DNA of 64,000 nucleotides from Anaerolinea thermolimosa (GTDB lineage: Bacteria > Chloroflexota > Anaerolineae > Anaerolineales > Anaerolineaceae), in NCBI RefSeq assembly GCF_001050195.2, contig NZ_DF967965.1:927353-991352 (forward strand), in the 5' to 3' direction. The first letter of the stretch is position 1. Each line of letters opens with the position of its first letter. The notes under the pieces were generated by a model. It searched no databases. It was not told the DNA's origin and was given only the letters and a program-made list of their open reading frames with translations. Below, one piece after another: positions 1 to 10,900 of this stretch. The translations under genes were made by a program, and so were the position numbers.

Positions 1-400
1 CTACCCGCACCGGCTTCCAGAACCGCTCCCGTTCCAGCTGCTCAGCGCGCTGCTGAACATCCCTCCAGATGCTCATCCGGCTCAAAGCGATCCCAAAGGC
101 ACTCAGATACCGCGAGCCACAGCGATAGCTCATCCCAAAAAGCCAGCCGATCGCGGCCAAAGCTCGCATTCTCGCTGTTTGCCGTGCCCGATCCACTCCC
201 ACCGGGTAATGCCGAAAGGTTCTCCGACAACGGCAGCAGCGATAGCGATACACCCATACTTCTCCCAGCTGCGGATCGATGACCCGCTTCCCTTCCCCTC
301 CCCAGCGTTGAAAGGTCTCCCCACTGCAATATGGACAGCGCTGCGGTCGCTCCTGCTGGCATTCCTTGACTTCTGGAAGTTTGAGTGTGACAATAGACAT
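1..400 (-). CDS. Transposase, N-terminal part (runs off window edge)
   Basis: The frame is open from the ATG at 400 to the window edge, giving about 133 residues. It begins MSIVTLKLPEV and carries a zinc-ribbon near residues 23-60 (CPYC ... RYRCCRC), followed by RTFRHYPVG and an HTH-like stretch ending in WRDVQQRAEQ. This layout, a zinc finger then an HTH ahead of a DDE domain, is typical of transposases; the catalytic domain lies outside the window, so the IS family cannot be named. It reads towards the window edge, just beyond the 3' end of the BREX operon, and fits the mobile border of a defence island. Whether the element is intact is unknown. Confidence 0.7.
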   Translation of the reverse strand, partial: MSIVTLKLPEVKECQQERPQRCPYCSGETFQRWGGEGKRVIDPQLGEVWVYRYRCCRCRRTFRHYPVGVDRARQTARMRALAAIGWLFGMSYRCGSRYLSAFGIALSRMSIWRDVQQRAEQLERERFWKPVRV

Positions 401-492
401 GGCAAGCTCCAAGTATATGGCTGTTGAGACACCTACCATATTACTCGGAGCTTGCTCTTTTTTCAAAACCCACCGGCTTTGGGACGGATACC

Positions 493-2514
493 TTAACCCA
501 CTCCAATTGCTTTTAACGCAGCTGATAACGGATCAGAATAAAAGATTGGATCTACCTTTTCTAATAGGTCTCCAGGTACTTCCAATACTTGTCGTTTATT
601 ACTAATAGGGATTAATACTTTCTTAGCACCATTATCAACAATAACTTGTAAGGGTTCTACAAGCGAACGTAAAGGTAATATTGATCCCTGAATTGTCATC
701 TCCCCTAAAACGACCAAGCCGCCAAGTGTTGGCTTATCTCTCAAAAGAGAATAGAGAGCAATAAAGAAAGCCACCCCACCTTGAGATCCTTCTTTGGTTT
801 GCATCAAATCGACCATTTGGACATGAAAATCATAACTATCCATGTCGCGCTCAATTCCTAATCGATTTTTATTGGCGCGCATATAGTCAAAAGCAGTAAG
901 GATAGAATCTTTCATCGTTCTATCTGGACTGCCTGTAATCCGTAATTTTCCCGATCCGCTCATTCTGGATACTTCAACACGAGTCAATGCTACTAGATCG
1001 TTATCAGTTAAGGACGCGGTATAGATACATCCAGGAGTTAATGGATCTTGAGCGATTAAGTTCCGCCCTCCCTCTTCAGGTACTCCCACATAATACTCTC
1101 TCATTGTTTCGCTATCAATATATGAAAAAGATGTCTGATAATATTCGAATGCCCCCATTTTTTTGAGTTGTTCTTTTACTCTTCTCCGACCCTCAAGGGC
1201 AATTTCCAGGTATTCCTGAGTTTCTTCTTTTGTTGGATCTCCACCAGGATGTAAAAGCTTAATTAGTCCGGATACTGTTCTGCGGACGGCTTTTGCATCC
1301 CTTGTGTTTAGATCTGTACCCAGTGAGAAATAACGATCAAGTACATCTGTATAATTGCGTCGGCGCAATTCGCGGAAGGCTTCAGCAAGATAATCCACAA
1401 CAAATCCATAATGATCGGTCATGAATTCGTTTCTCATTTTAGGCATCTCCCATCCCGGGAGATAGTAATGAATTCGGTCGATCAAGGCCATATCTTGCAT
1501 TTCTTCTGGTAATGGTTGTAGTAAAGTGGATGTCCTCACCAATACATCAACCGGCTGATTTAGGTTGCCGGCAAATACAATTGAAGCCTCTGCCACTAAT
1601 TCTTCTCGTCCACGGCTAAAGCTGCCGCTTTCCATATAATCTTTAAGAATTTGAACAGCTGATTTATCATCAAACTTGATCCCGGCTACCTCATCAAAAG
1701 CGACCACATCCCACATTCCTACTAAACCGACCTTGCGAGTGCTCATATTGTAAAAAAGATTCGGAACTGTGGTTTTTCCGCCCGAAACAAGAATCGCATA
1801 GGGTGAGAGGTCCCGATACACATAACTTTTACCAGTCCCGCGTGGGCCTAGCTCAATTAAATTGTAATTTCGTTGAATCATCGGGATTAACCGAATAAGC
1901 ATTAATAATTTAGTTCTTCTCTCAAATTGGCTTGGTTCAAGGCCAATCGTCCTAACCAATAAATCTAACCATTCATCTGTTGATAAATTAGATCGCCTTT
2001 CTATATAGTCTTCCAGGTTAAACGAAGCAAGTTGGATGGGATTCAATTCAGATACAAAAAATGGCCTGGCTTTTCCAGATACTTCTTCGTCTTCTCGATA
2101 TTCCAATTTGACTTGTGCCCACACCCCCCCTTCTAGTAAACGATCATATTTTCTGACGATTGTGTCAGGAATATGCAAGAAGCTGTGTCCAAAATTGACC
2201 ATTTCTGCCCAATATTTTGTGCCATCTAATCGAACGAGGATTTTGTCAATGAACGTCATCTCTCCTCGTTCTTTTACTCTCGATTGAGCTTTCATGGCCT
2301 CATCCGGCCGAATGATATTCTCTGAGATTATGCTATTAACTAGTCGTAATCCCGCCTCAATTGCCGTTGGATCATCAGTAGCACAATATTTTCCCAATAA
2401 GTATTCCAATACATAAACAGGGACATTTGCTCCAACTTTTACTCTCCGAACCAAATCTTTGCGTACCACTCGCCCTGCGAAGATAGAAGTTGCTTTTTGA
2501 TCAAGGTTATCCAT
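493..2514 (-). CDS. brxL: BREX protein BrxL (AAA+ with Lon-like C-terminal domain)
   Basis: This 673-residue protein has the BrxL layout: an N-terminal domain, a AAA+ core with Walker A GPRGTGKS at about 223-230 and Walker B VVAFDE at about 270-276, and a C-terminal Lon-like domain. The Lon serine position is visible in KEGSQGG at about residue 577. The lysine of the Lon Ser-Lys dyad, expected in an LKEKL-like segment, aligns with proline in LVEPLQ, so proteolysis is doubtful. BrxL is a core BREX-1 component needed for phage restriction; published structures suggest a DNA-encircling AAA+ machine rather than a simple protease. It is the last gene of the operon, 12 bp after pglZ. Confidence 0.93.
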   Translation of the reverse strand: MDNLDQKATSIFAGRVVRKDLVRRVKVGANVPVYVLEYLLGKYCATDDPTAIEAGLRLVNSIISENIIRPDEAMKAQSRVKERGEMTFIDKILVRLDGTKYWAEMVNFGHSFLHIPDTIVRKYDRLLEGGVWAQVKLEYREDEEVSGKARPFFVSELNPIQLASFNLEDYIERRSNLSTDEWLDLLVRTIGLEPSQFERRTKLLMLIRLIPMIQRNYNLIELGPRGTGKSYVYRDLSPYAILVSGGKTTVPNLFYNMSTRKVGLVGMWDVVAFDEVAGIKFDDKSAVQILKDYMESGSFSRGREELVAEASIVFAGNLNQPVDVLVRTSTLLQPLPEEMQDMALIDRIHYYLPGWEMPKMRNEFMTDHYGFVVDYLAEAFRELRRRNYTDVLDRYFSLGTDLNTRDAKAVRRTVSGLIKLLHPGGDPTKEETQEYLEIALEGRRRVKEQLKKMGAFEYYQTSFSYIDSETMREYYVGVPEEGGRNLIAQDPLTPGCIYTASLTDNDLVALTRVEVSRMSGSGKLRITGSPDRTMKDSILTAFDYMRANKNRLGIERDMDSYDFHVQMVDLMQTKEGSQGGVAFFIALYSLLRDKPTLGGLVVLGEMTIQGSILPLRSLVEPLQVIVDNGAKKVLIPISNKRQVLEVPGDLLEKVDPIFYSDPLSAALKAIGVG

Positions 2515-2526
2515 AGTCCAAATCTC

Positions 2527-5145
2527 CTAAAGGGAAAATGCAATTGGAATATTTTGGACCTGAGTTAGGGCGAGCCCAGTCTCTGAATTGATTAAGTCAA
2601 GATCAACGGTGACTGTTCCCGCAGGAATATCATCTATAAAAAGAGTCACCGTATTAGGAATCAATGTTGTTGATCCTTCCTCAATCTTCATCTTTACGTC
2701 TTTTGTGGTTTCATCAAGGCCATATGTGGCTGCTACAGGCATTGATAGAACATGGTTCCCGGATTTTAATTCCACACGGATTTTAGGCGGTGTTGCGAGA
2801 AGCTCAGTTGCGTTTCCATTAATAGTAACAGAGAAAAACCTTGTAGATATCTGTTTGCTACCAAGGATTACCTCCCAATGAAAAGCAGGTTCCTTGTTGG
2901 ATGATAAGTAGTTTTTCCCCGGTCGAACCGATAGGATGGGAATAATTATTTCTTGAAGAGACATGCCACCATGAAAATATTGAGTTGATCCACCTGGTGC
3001 CTTAAAGCACCCCAGTCCTATTGGTGTTACAAGTTCTAAATCACCACCAATGCCAAATGCAGAAACTGGTTTGCGTAAGCACGTTGAGACATTAGCTCCT
3101 CCATGACCAATCCAAACACGGCGATGCAAGTCAACAGTATCGCCGCCGGGGGGATCCATCGGAGTGCCTACCATAAGGTTGTCTCCAGCTATGAAGCCAT
3201 GATCAGATGTGATAATAACCGTTTGATAATTGACATTCAGTAAATTGCGGATACACCGGCGTAATTGGTTGAAAACATCGTCATGGATACGCCTAGCAAT
3301 TTCTGGCTGACTTTCCCACAATCCGTCGATTTCGTCTGTCGCAGTAATGACGGCCAGCTTTGCATTGGCAAGGGCGTTTACAATCTTCTTATCCTTTAGC
3401 GGTGCAATTTGGTTAAGTTCCAATACAATGCTTTGTGGGTGGTTGGTTTCTATATATTTCACGCGGTCTGGTCGACCCTTGAGCATTGTTTTTAAAATCT
3501 CAACACCCAATTTCCCTGCTCCGACAGGTGAAAATGATATTCCCTTTTCTGCATCCGGCATAAGTGCTGCCATTCCCACTTCTGTGATAGTGGGTACTGT
3601 AGCTAAGGCGGGTAATACCTGACAATCCCAATCTGTTTGGATTTGTTCGAATAAATCTAAAGCCATCTCATATCGAAATGAGTCAACCAGAATATATGCG
3701 ATTTTTCCACTTTCCAATGACGGTTGAACAAAATCATGGAATATATTGGCTTGTTGCACAATTTCTGGAAGGTGGAAGCTTGCTTTTTCATAACCTTCTA
3801 TAAACCGTTCGGTCATTCTGTGAATCACATCAATATAACTTGATCGAGCTGATGCCAGGAGTTTTTGAAGTGAATCATGATGCTCAGTCTCGAAATCAAA
3901 ACTGTGCTCATCTCTTTCCATTCTTCTAAATGTTGTATCTAATTTGCACCAAGGAGATTGTCCATCACTGGCATGAATTTGATATCCAGTATAATTTTTG
4001 ACCAATTGGGATGCTGACCATTCTTGTTTCAGGGCAGTCTTAATGGCGTTGGATTGAACGAGGACTTGTCCAGCTTCTACGATCATTTGCCAATGTAATT
4101 TCAAGGTCGGGATTTGGTTCGGCCAGAATCCGTTCTGCCGCTTTCTAGCAATTTCAACCAAATCTTGAACCGGTTTTTCTATAAGTGCTTTTTCGACCAA
4201 AGACTGTAGAATGTCTTCAATTCCAGCAAAAGTATCTGCATGATCCAACATTTCGATCGTCCAGACGTGTTTTGATAAGTCAATCTCCGGTTCAAATTTA
4301 TTGGCTGCTTCTATGTAACTGGCGGTGGTATCACTCCTGAGGCGCCATTGTCTTACAAGGCGAAGCACGGTTTCATAGGCTCCTTTACTCTTCGGGCCTT
4401 TGAATGTACTGAGTGAGGCAGGTAATGATTTACCCAAATGACTCGCAAACTCTGCGAATAATAAATATCTGGCTAAGGATTCGCGGACTTTACCCAATTC
4501 ATCTTTTTCACTAAGTTGGATTTCCAATTCGTTTTTTAGTAAAGCGATTAGTGTTGTAATCGCATTTTTCGTTCTTATGTCTTCATCAAAATTCTTAGAG
4601 GCAAGGAATTGAAGGCAAATATCTTCTATGTTTTCACTTTTAAATATTAGAGCTAAAGCTCCAATGTGGATTTCCTTATGCCGGCTTGCTATCTCATCCA
4701 ATTCTGAGAGGGATAACTGACCGTTTTCCACCTCACTAATAACTTTTGACAGGTTATTGGCAGGCAAAATTCCATTCAACGCTTGACGTGCAACGATAGC
4801 CAAGCGAGAATTTCGCTCAACAGGCTGTTCCCCTGGTTGAACAGTTACGCCGGCTGTTGTATATTCAACCAGTGCGTGATTGGAAAAATCTTCGGATGTG
4901 GGTACATAGATTAAAAGTTGGGGCGGTTCAAAAGTACCCCAAACCTGCTCTAATTCTCGCCGCAGCGCCATGAAACCTTTTTGGGGTTCGTATGAAAATA
5001 ACTGCACGTTAGGAAAATTCTCTGCACGAACGAGGGCTTGATACTGCTTCTCGGGATCAAACCAAACAACAATATGGTGCTCTTGGATTTGTTGGCGAAG
5101 TGTTTGGATCAAATATTGGCTGACAAGATTTGCAGTATTACTCAT
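2527..5145 (-). CDS. pglZ: BREX alkaline-phosphatase-superfamily protein PglZ
   Basis: This 872-residue protein belongs to the PglZ family, a BREX signature. The alkaline-phosphatase-type metal-binding motifs are visible: YILVDSFRYEM near residue 485, then ITSDHGFIAGD near 648 and WIGHGGA near 680. The N-terminal half is helical and resembles BREX-1 PglZ proteins; the last 130 residues look beta-rich. PglZ is essential for BREX methylation and exclusion, but its substrate is not settled. It lies between the pglX specificity gene (24 bp upstream) and brxL (12 bp downstream), in the usual pglX-pglZ-brxL order. Confidence 0.94.
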   Translation of the reverse strand: MSNTANLVSQYLIQTLRQQIQEHHIVVWFDPEKQYQALVRAENFPNVQLFSYEPQKGFMALRRELEQVWGTFEPPQLLIYVPTSEDFSNHALVEYTTAGVTVQPGEQPVERNSRLAIVARQALNGILPANNLSKVISEVENGQLSLSELDEIASRHKEIHIGALALIFKSENIEDICLQFLASKNFDEDIRTKNAITTLIALLKNELEIQLSEKDELGKVRESLARYLLFAEFASHLGKSLPASLSTFKGPKSKGAYETVLRLVRQWRLRSDTTASYIEAANKFEPEIDLSKHVWTIEMLDHADTFAGIEDILQSLVEKALIEKPVQDLVEIARKRQNGFWPNQIPTLKLHWQMIVEAGQVLVQSNAIKTALKQEWSASQLVKNYTGYQIHASDGQSPWCKLDTTFRRMERDEHSFDFETEHHDSLQKLLASARSSYIDVIHRMTERFIEGYEKASFHLPEIVQQANIFHDFVQPSLESGKIAYILVDSFRYEMALDLFEQIQTDWDCQVLPALATVPTITEVGMAALMPDAEKGISFSPVGAGKLGVEILKTMLKGRPDRVKYIETNHPQSIVLELNQIAPLKDKKIVNALANAKLAVITATDEIDGLWESQPEIARRIHDDVFNQLRRCIRNLLNVNYQTVIITSDHGFIAGDNLMVGTPMDPPGGDTVDLHRRVWIGHGGANVSTCLRKPVSAFGIGGDLELVTPIGLGCFKAPGGSTQYFHGGMSLQEIIIPILSVRPGKNYLSSNKEPAFHWEVILGSKQISTRFFSVTINGNATELLATPPKIRVELKSGNHVLSMPVAATYGLDETTKDVKMKIEEGSTTLIPNTVTLFIDDIPAGTVTVDLDLINSETGLALTQVQNIPIAFSL

Positions 5146-5169
5146 GCTCTCCTCTTCCTACTACTCGTT

Positions 5170-7107
5170 CTAGTTTCCGATAAACCATTCTTCATGCCCA
5201 TGCGCAATGGCATAGGACTTGTTCTTCTTGCAGGCCTGCTTCACCCGCTCCGGCCAGTAATGCATGGCAATGTGGCTCCAATCGTACTTCCCGGCGGCCA
5301 GCTCCTCCCAATACTTCTTCGGTTCGCTCTTCCATAACGGGATCACGCTCCATAACGGCGCCATGCGCAGGATCACCCCGTCGTCAATCCAGTCTGGCTC
5401 CGGTTCATACCCGCCGCGGGTGATGGCCTCCAGGTCTTTGGCAAACTGCGCCAACTCCTCCGCCAGCTGACGCAGCTCATCCATCTCTTTCTCGATGGGC
5501 TTGCGGGCGGCTCCCTGAGCGGTCTGCGCCTTTTTGCCAAGCTCTTCCAGGCGCAACTGCACGGCGCGCCGTTTGGTGGGCAGGTAGGGTTCCTGCTGCA
5601 GGGCGTAGAAGGTGTTGCGGTCGATCTTCTCGTGGAACAGCACGAAGCCGTAGGAGCGTTTGGACGACTGAATGGGCCAGTAGACCGGGCGTTTGCGGTA
5701 TTGTTTGATATGGTGCTGGGTGAAGAAATCTTTCTCCAGGAACCTGCGCAGGTCGCCACCAGCCGCCTGCTGGATCACTTCCTGAGCCTGCGCCTGGCCG
5801 AGCATCAATTCCAACGCCTTGCTGACCAGGGTAGGCAGATCGCGGGGGTGGTTGGGGTCAAAGACGGCGATGCCGTCGGGCAGAGCCAGATTCTGAAGAG
5901 CCAGTTCCACTTCGCGGGAGAAGACGTGCCGCCCGCCATGCTCGTCGATGGTTGCGAACTGGGAGGGATCGCCGACCAATTCGTCGAATTCTTCTTCGCT
6001 GGGTTCGGGCAGCGAGCCGATGGCAAAATCCGATCGGCGGTAAACGGCAGAGCCTAGTGCGCCTGGGGTACCAGGCTGGAAACGACCGAGGAGAATGCCG
6101 ATGGCGTAGGAGAGCCAGTCGCTCGCTATATCCTCTTGATTGATAATAATAGGTTGTGCTGTTTCTTCTTCATCTTCACCCATTAAGCCATCATTTTCTG
6201 TTGCTTTTACCAACCCTCCTCCAGCAAGATCAGTCTCGATGAAAGCTTGATCCTCCTGGTCAATTTCAAATAATTGGTAGACCTCTTGGTTGATTTGTTT
6301 TTCTAACTCCATTAATTTTTGTCGAATAATGGTTACTTCGCTCGATCCATTGTGCCATGAAAGAGGAATATCGAAATCAATAGAGACCTCCTTTTTGGTT
6401 TCGAACCACCTAGCAAGCCAAATACTAAAATTGGAAGGTTTTGACAAACAATCTGGTGAAGATCCTTCGAGATTCGGCCACGGCAATAAACTGAGTTGCC
6501 CGATCTCAAAACCCATCGTTGGGCTAATCAAAGACAACAGTCCTGAAATCGCTACCGAGTTTAGGATTGCTAGCGCTTTACTGATTGAGGTACCACCCGG
6601 AAAGTAAATACCAGGTCCTTTGTGGGTTATTATCCAACCTGGCGGAATAATTCGAAATCCTGCACCTTTTGAACTTATAAGACTCCATGAAATTCCTTCA
6701 CGAAAATAATATACCGTGTTCCTAATCACTGAAGCAGTAAAATTCTTTAATTCATACCCGTTATTTAACCAATTTATGACATACTCTTGATTTCCATACC
6801 ACTTTCTATAACTACCACCCTTTGTGCATGGAAACCATTTATATGATAATTGCTTAGCATCGTTTTCATTTCTACATGAAAAAACAATCTTATTGAATCC
6901 AATTTCCCACCAATATCTTAAGAAACGCATATTATCAGCTGTTGCCAACCCTTGTTTAGGTTCAGCTACTTCTGATAGTGATTGGTAACTTGAAAATATC
7001 TGCTGAACCTTTTTGCTGACCCAATACACCCAAGGGCTCCCAGGAATCGCTCCAAAATCAGCCTGGCGCAAGCGGTATACCTGGTTTGGCAACTTCGTCT
7101 CGCTCAT
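5170..7107 (-). CDS. pglX: PglX specificity (target-recognition) subunit, copy 1
   Basis: This 645-residue protein corresponds to the C-terminal half of an ordinary BREX PglX. It opens with the linker motif IPGSPWVYWVS that in full-length PglX follows the methyltransferase domain, then a target-recognition-like region (PKQGLATADNMRFLRYWWE; KGGSYRKWYGNQ) up to about residue 230 and a helical spacer. No methyltransferase motifs are present, so it probably works in trans with the 15873-17918 subunit, much as HsdS works with HsdM. Residues 330-645 are almost identical (about 20 differences in 316) to the protein at 12618-14555, while residues 1-329 differ strongly. The gene is AT-rich in the variable half and GC-rich in the shared half, so it is a mosaic. 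Confidence 0.85.
   Translation of the reverse strand: MSETKLPNQVYRLRQADFGAIPGSPWVYWVSKKVQQIFSSYQSLSEVAEPKQGLATADNMRFLRYWWEIGFNKIVFSCRNENDAKQLSYKWFPCTKGGSYRKWYGNQEYVINWLNNGYELKNFTASVIRNTVYYFREGISWSLISSKGAGFRIIPPGWIITHKGPGIYFPGGTSISKALAILNSVAISGLLSLISPTMGFEIGQLSLLPWPNLEGSSPDCLSKPSNFSIWLARWFETKKEVSIDFDIPLSWHNGSSEVTIIRQKLMELEKQINQEVYQLFEIDQEDQAFIETDLAGGGLVKATENDGLMGEDEEETAQPIIINQEDIASDWLSYAIGILLGRFQPGTPGALGSAVYRRSDFAIGSLPEPSEEEFDELVGDPSQFATIDEHGGRHVFSREVELALQNLALPDGIAVFDPNHPRDLPTLVSKALELMLGQAQAQEVIQQAAGGDLRRFLEKDFFTQHHIKQYRKRPVYWPIQSSKRSYGFVLFHEKIDRNTFYALQQEPYLPTKRRAVQLRLEELGKKAQTAQGAARKPIEKEMDELRQLAEELAQFAKDLEAITRGGYEPEPDWIDDGVILRMAPLWSVIPLWKSEPKKYWEELAAGKYDWSHIAMHYWPERVKQACKKNKSYAIAHGHEEWFIGN
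5185..6120 (-). repeat. Long direct repeat, copy A (3' half of pglX specificity gene 1)
   Basis: About 935 bp are nearly identical to 12633-13567 in the same orientation. The match begins just inside the stop codons and ends sharply at the codons for DWLSYAI (residue 330 of both proteins). Such repeats are substrates for homologous recombination: a simple crossover would delete about 7.4 kb including brxC, while gene conversion would only swap sequence. Confidence 0.93.
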
Positions 7108-7125
7108 GAAACCTCTCCCCCTAAC

Positions 7126-7935
7126 TTAGCGGGCATTGATCACCGCCTGCAGTTCTTTCATTCTTTTGTCCACAATTTCATCCAGCGCCAGACAGATATT
7201 CTCTATTGTATCCACGGATTGTTTCGCCCAGGCAAAGGTGATCTCCTGTTGATTGCCTTGAGGATTGGCTTGATCGTGATCCGCCCGGTGAACGATATCA
7301 TTTCTACGCTTGACCGTCTCATTCACGATGGTCATCAATTCTTTCTTGTCGCGGTTCAGTTGTTTTGAGATCATCTCCCAAGGTTTTTCGATCCCCAAAA
7401 ACCGAGCAGTAACGTGAATCCCTTTATGCGTGCTAAGATACGAAAAATTCGTTAAATTCAAAATTTTATTTGCGATGTATTCTGCTGCATTTGGATCTTC
7501 GCTTAGACGTAATACTTCATCCAAAGAAAAAGTTAAATTGGATAGATACTCTTTCACCGTTTCATCTTCACTCGAGACAAAACCACGACCCTGTGCTTTG
7601 ATGACAATTGGCAGGTTTGCTCGCAACAGAGCCGGAAGATAGGTATCCAATCCTGTACATGCGGCGACAACAGCCTGTCTTAATAGGTGAGCCAGGGTTC
7701 CCCGCCTCAATGAGGCGCGCGGAATTTCTGCTCCTTGGCGAACAAGGCCCAGAAAGATTTCGTTGTACACGAGCAAGAGTTCTTCATCTGTATTGGCTTG
7801 TACTACCCCGCGCAGGATTTCGACCAGATCGCCTTCAGAGACAATGTTGTCATTTGTATCCAGCAAGGAATATACCTGCAGCAATAATTTTGCCGGACGG
7901 ATATTCTCTTTAAAGGTCTGAATAGGACTGGGCAT
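7126..7935 (-). CDS. HEPN-domain protein in the BREX operon
   Basis: This 269-residue protein has an all-helical look and a C-terminal RRNDIVHRADH stretch near residue 213. R-N-D-I-V-H fits the Rx4-6H motif of HEPN ribonuclease or RNA-binding domains. HEPN proteins are common in defence and toxin-antitoxin systems, where they cut RNA or act as scaffolds. The gene sits 5 bp downstream of brxC and 18 bp upstream of pglX specificity copy 1, so it is co-expressed with BREX. It is not one of the six core BREX-1 proteins. Catalysis is inferred only from the motif. Confidence 0.65.
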   Translation of the reverse strand: MPSPIQTFKENIRPAKLLLQVYSLLDTNDNIVSEGDLVEILRGVVQANTDEELLLVYNEIFLGLVRQGAEIPRASLRRGTLAHLLRQAVVAACTGLDTYLPALLRANLPIVIKAQGRGFVSSEDETVKEYLSNLTFSLDEVLRLSEDPNAAEYIANKILNLTNFSYLSTHKGIHVTARFLGIEKPWEMISKQLNRDKKELMTIVNETVKRRNDIVHRADHDQANPQGNQQEITFAWAKQSVDTIENICLALDEIVDKRMKELQAVINAR

Positions 7936-7940
7936 GCTGA

Positions 7941-10900
7941 TTACTCCAGGATGACCTTCACACCGGCATCAATCCGTTCCATCAGGGCTTCGCGCAGCTG
8001 CTCGAGCGCTTCTTCCACTTCTTCACGTGTATTCAGCGCTTGAAACGTGTTCAGGATGGCGGATAGCTTCACCCGCTCCACTTTTTCTTCCGGTTTGAGG
8101 ATTTCCTGAATTTTTCGCATCACTGCGTTTTTTAGCCCGTTTGCCGCGGCAATATCCGATTCCATCTGCGGGATGGTGGCGTGACACTGCTCGCATACCA
8201 ATTTACCGGCTGGCAGTGCAAACGAACCATCCTCTATGCCGCCATCACAGTACCGGCTTGTTAACGGAGCAAGGATCGCCGCTTGATGATCAGGCTGCAA
8301 GGCAACCCAATCAGAAGAACCTTTCACCTGGTCAATTGCTTCACGAAAGACTTGCGCTCGTTCCTGGTGGATGGTTGAATACGTTTGGGCGTAATGGTTT
8401 TCAATGGTTTGGATCGCCTGATCCACCTCGACCGTCCTTTGATAGTACGACCCATCGGTCAAACGAGCATCCAGCAAATCCTTCGCTTCAGCTACTCCTG
8501 CATCCACACCCCGTTCTATCAGGAGCCCAGCCATTTGCGTGGCAGCCATTCTGGCTCGCTGCAAGCGTTTTATGCCAGCCGGTTCGGTTGCTCCGCGAAT
8601 ACCCTGGACATGTGAGCGCAGTTTCTTGAATGATTCGCCTTCACCTTCCAGCATGTTCACCAAATCATCGGATGCTCCCTGCAGAATCGCCTTCAAAGTA
8701 CTCTGATATTCTTCCAAAATGTCGAGAACGGGAATGGCATTGGCTCTGGCAACGGCATCCACTGGCAAAAGGGCGTTCAGTTCTGCCTGAGCTAATTTCT
8801 GGAAAGCCTGAGCAATAGCCGCTTCATCCACGTCCACTTCTTCCCCAGTGATCTCCTCATAGCGTTTGGCGGCATTCACCAGGGTTTTGAGGTCAGGAGC
8901 TTTACGAGGAGCGAAGGATGCTGATCGGAAGGTATTTGTGGATGCGAACACGGATCTCACCTGGGGATCCAGGTGATTGCGGAATCGGCGGCCCTGATAC
9001 GTTACTTCGATCACGCCAGCGCGTAACAATGCCGCCAGTACGATCCATAAAACTTCACGCGACCAACCGTATCCCAATCCACCAAAATGATCCTCCAGGA
9101 TACGCCCGGTCACTTTGTTGCCGTAGCTGTGTTCCTGCTGCAAATACCCCATCACTTCAAGGGCAATCTCTGCTTGAGTATGGATGACGGTCTTGCCGCC
9201 CTCGGTGATCACTAGCTTCAGTCCGTCCTGACCAGAATAAAAGACCTTTGATAAACCATTCAGGTTGACCGCCTTGAGGATTTCATCGGCTTCCGTTCCC
9301 TTTACCGGAACGCTGCCCATCTTTAATTTATCGTATAGTTTCGGAACGGCATAATCCAGCATACTTTTCAGAATTTCAGGCAGGCTGGTGCCCATATCTG
9401 GTCCATTCTTGGAAACCCCATTAAAAAACCCGGTTCCTTGCTGGAGCGCTTCAAGCAGCAGGCGCTTCAACCGTTCCTCATGCCGGCCGGCCTCTAACTT
9501 TTCGCTGGCCAGGCTGCTGGAATCATCGGCGTTCAGCTTCCCTTGTGCTCGAAGCTGGTCATATTTTGCCACCATCTGGCGTGACCGTGAAAGCTCCACA
9601 ACCCGATCGTCAATCTCATCGGATAAAGCAGCGACCCAAAACACCTGGCGGGGTTTCTCGCGGCTTTCATTTCGAACGAGTTCCAAATTCGCCGAAAGGC
9701 TTTTGGGTTCATCTATAAGTCTAAGCTCTATCGGGATCTCGCCCTGAGCAATACTGCGCCCTTCCCAGCCAATATCGAGCTTGAAAGTACGTTTCTCCAT
9801 CGTATAACGGCTGAGGCTTGGCTCGCTAAAGCTCGCCCTCAGCATATCTTCGATGATATCGCGACGCTCCTTCGGGGTAGGGCTGATGCTGTTGCGTTCC
9901 ACCGTCCAGTTCTTTTCTTGATCCGTCAGCAGCTTCCAGCCGTCCTCGGTCTGGCGAATGAACTGCTTCTCATGCAGCAGCCCAATCGCCCGTTCAACCT
10001 CGGGCAAGCAGCTTCCGGCATCCACCGCATTGAAGAGTAAAGCCGCAAGGTTTTTCTCTGTACGCGGCACAGTGCGGACAAACTCCAATAAAGCAATTGC
10101 CTTAGCCACTTTGAGGGGCCAGACATCATTGGGCCACATGACTGCAATATCACGGATATCATCCTTGCGCTGCGTCGGCAAGTTTTCGCCGATCAAGTCA
10201 AAAATCCGGTCAATGGATACCAGGCTGCCGACGGGCGCATCCGCCAAAGCCGTGCGTTCGCTGACCAGCATTTCATAGACCTGTTTGATGATTGTGCGAT
10301 TACTGCCGCCAATGTGTCGCGGCGCCCCGGCCTGCAATCGCATGCCGGATACGATATCAATGGATAGCTCGATGAAGTGGGGCAGGTAGGGGTAGAACTG
10401 GATAAAATCCTGTTCACTGAAATCAAAACTGATCTGCGAACGCTCCAGGGATGTGTGTGCTTTGATTTGGCTATGATAATCCTGATACATTTTGCGAAGT
10501 ATAGGTTCGGCTTCTGCCTTTTTGCTCAATACACGCCTGGTAGCTACTTCACGGATGTCAGACGGAGCCATATCCACGCGATAGCGAAACCGATCCTGTA
10601 GTTTCGCAAGCTGCACCCGTTTGTCATCAATGGCAGCGACAACCTCATCTAATTTCTCTTGTGAGGTGACAATGATCCAAACCGGTGCAACAGCCTTATT
10701 AGCCAGAACACGATTCTTACCTTCTTTACCATATTGCTCAACCACAGCGCGTAAGTTCTCAATTTTTTCACCGCTGCGCGCCACGTACTGCCCTACCTCA
10801 TCGATGACGAATACGATGGCTTTACCAGGACTGCGGCGGGCAGAAAGCTCAAACGTCCGATCCACCAGGGTATTAATCGTGATGTCCGCATTTGGATTAA

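Noticed and set aside
5373-6057. Long open frames on both strands within the pglX specificity genes (also 12915-13505)
   Set aside because: They are shadows of the GC-rich 3' half of the specificity genes, repeated identically in both copies, with no recognisable product.
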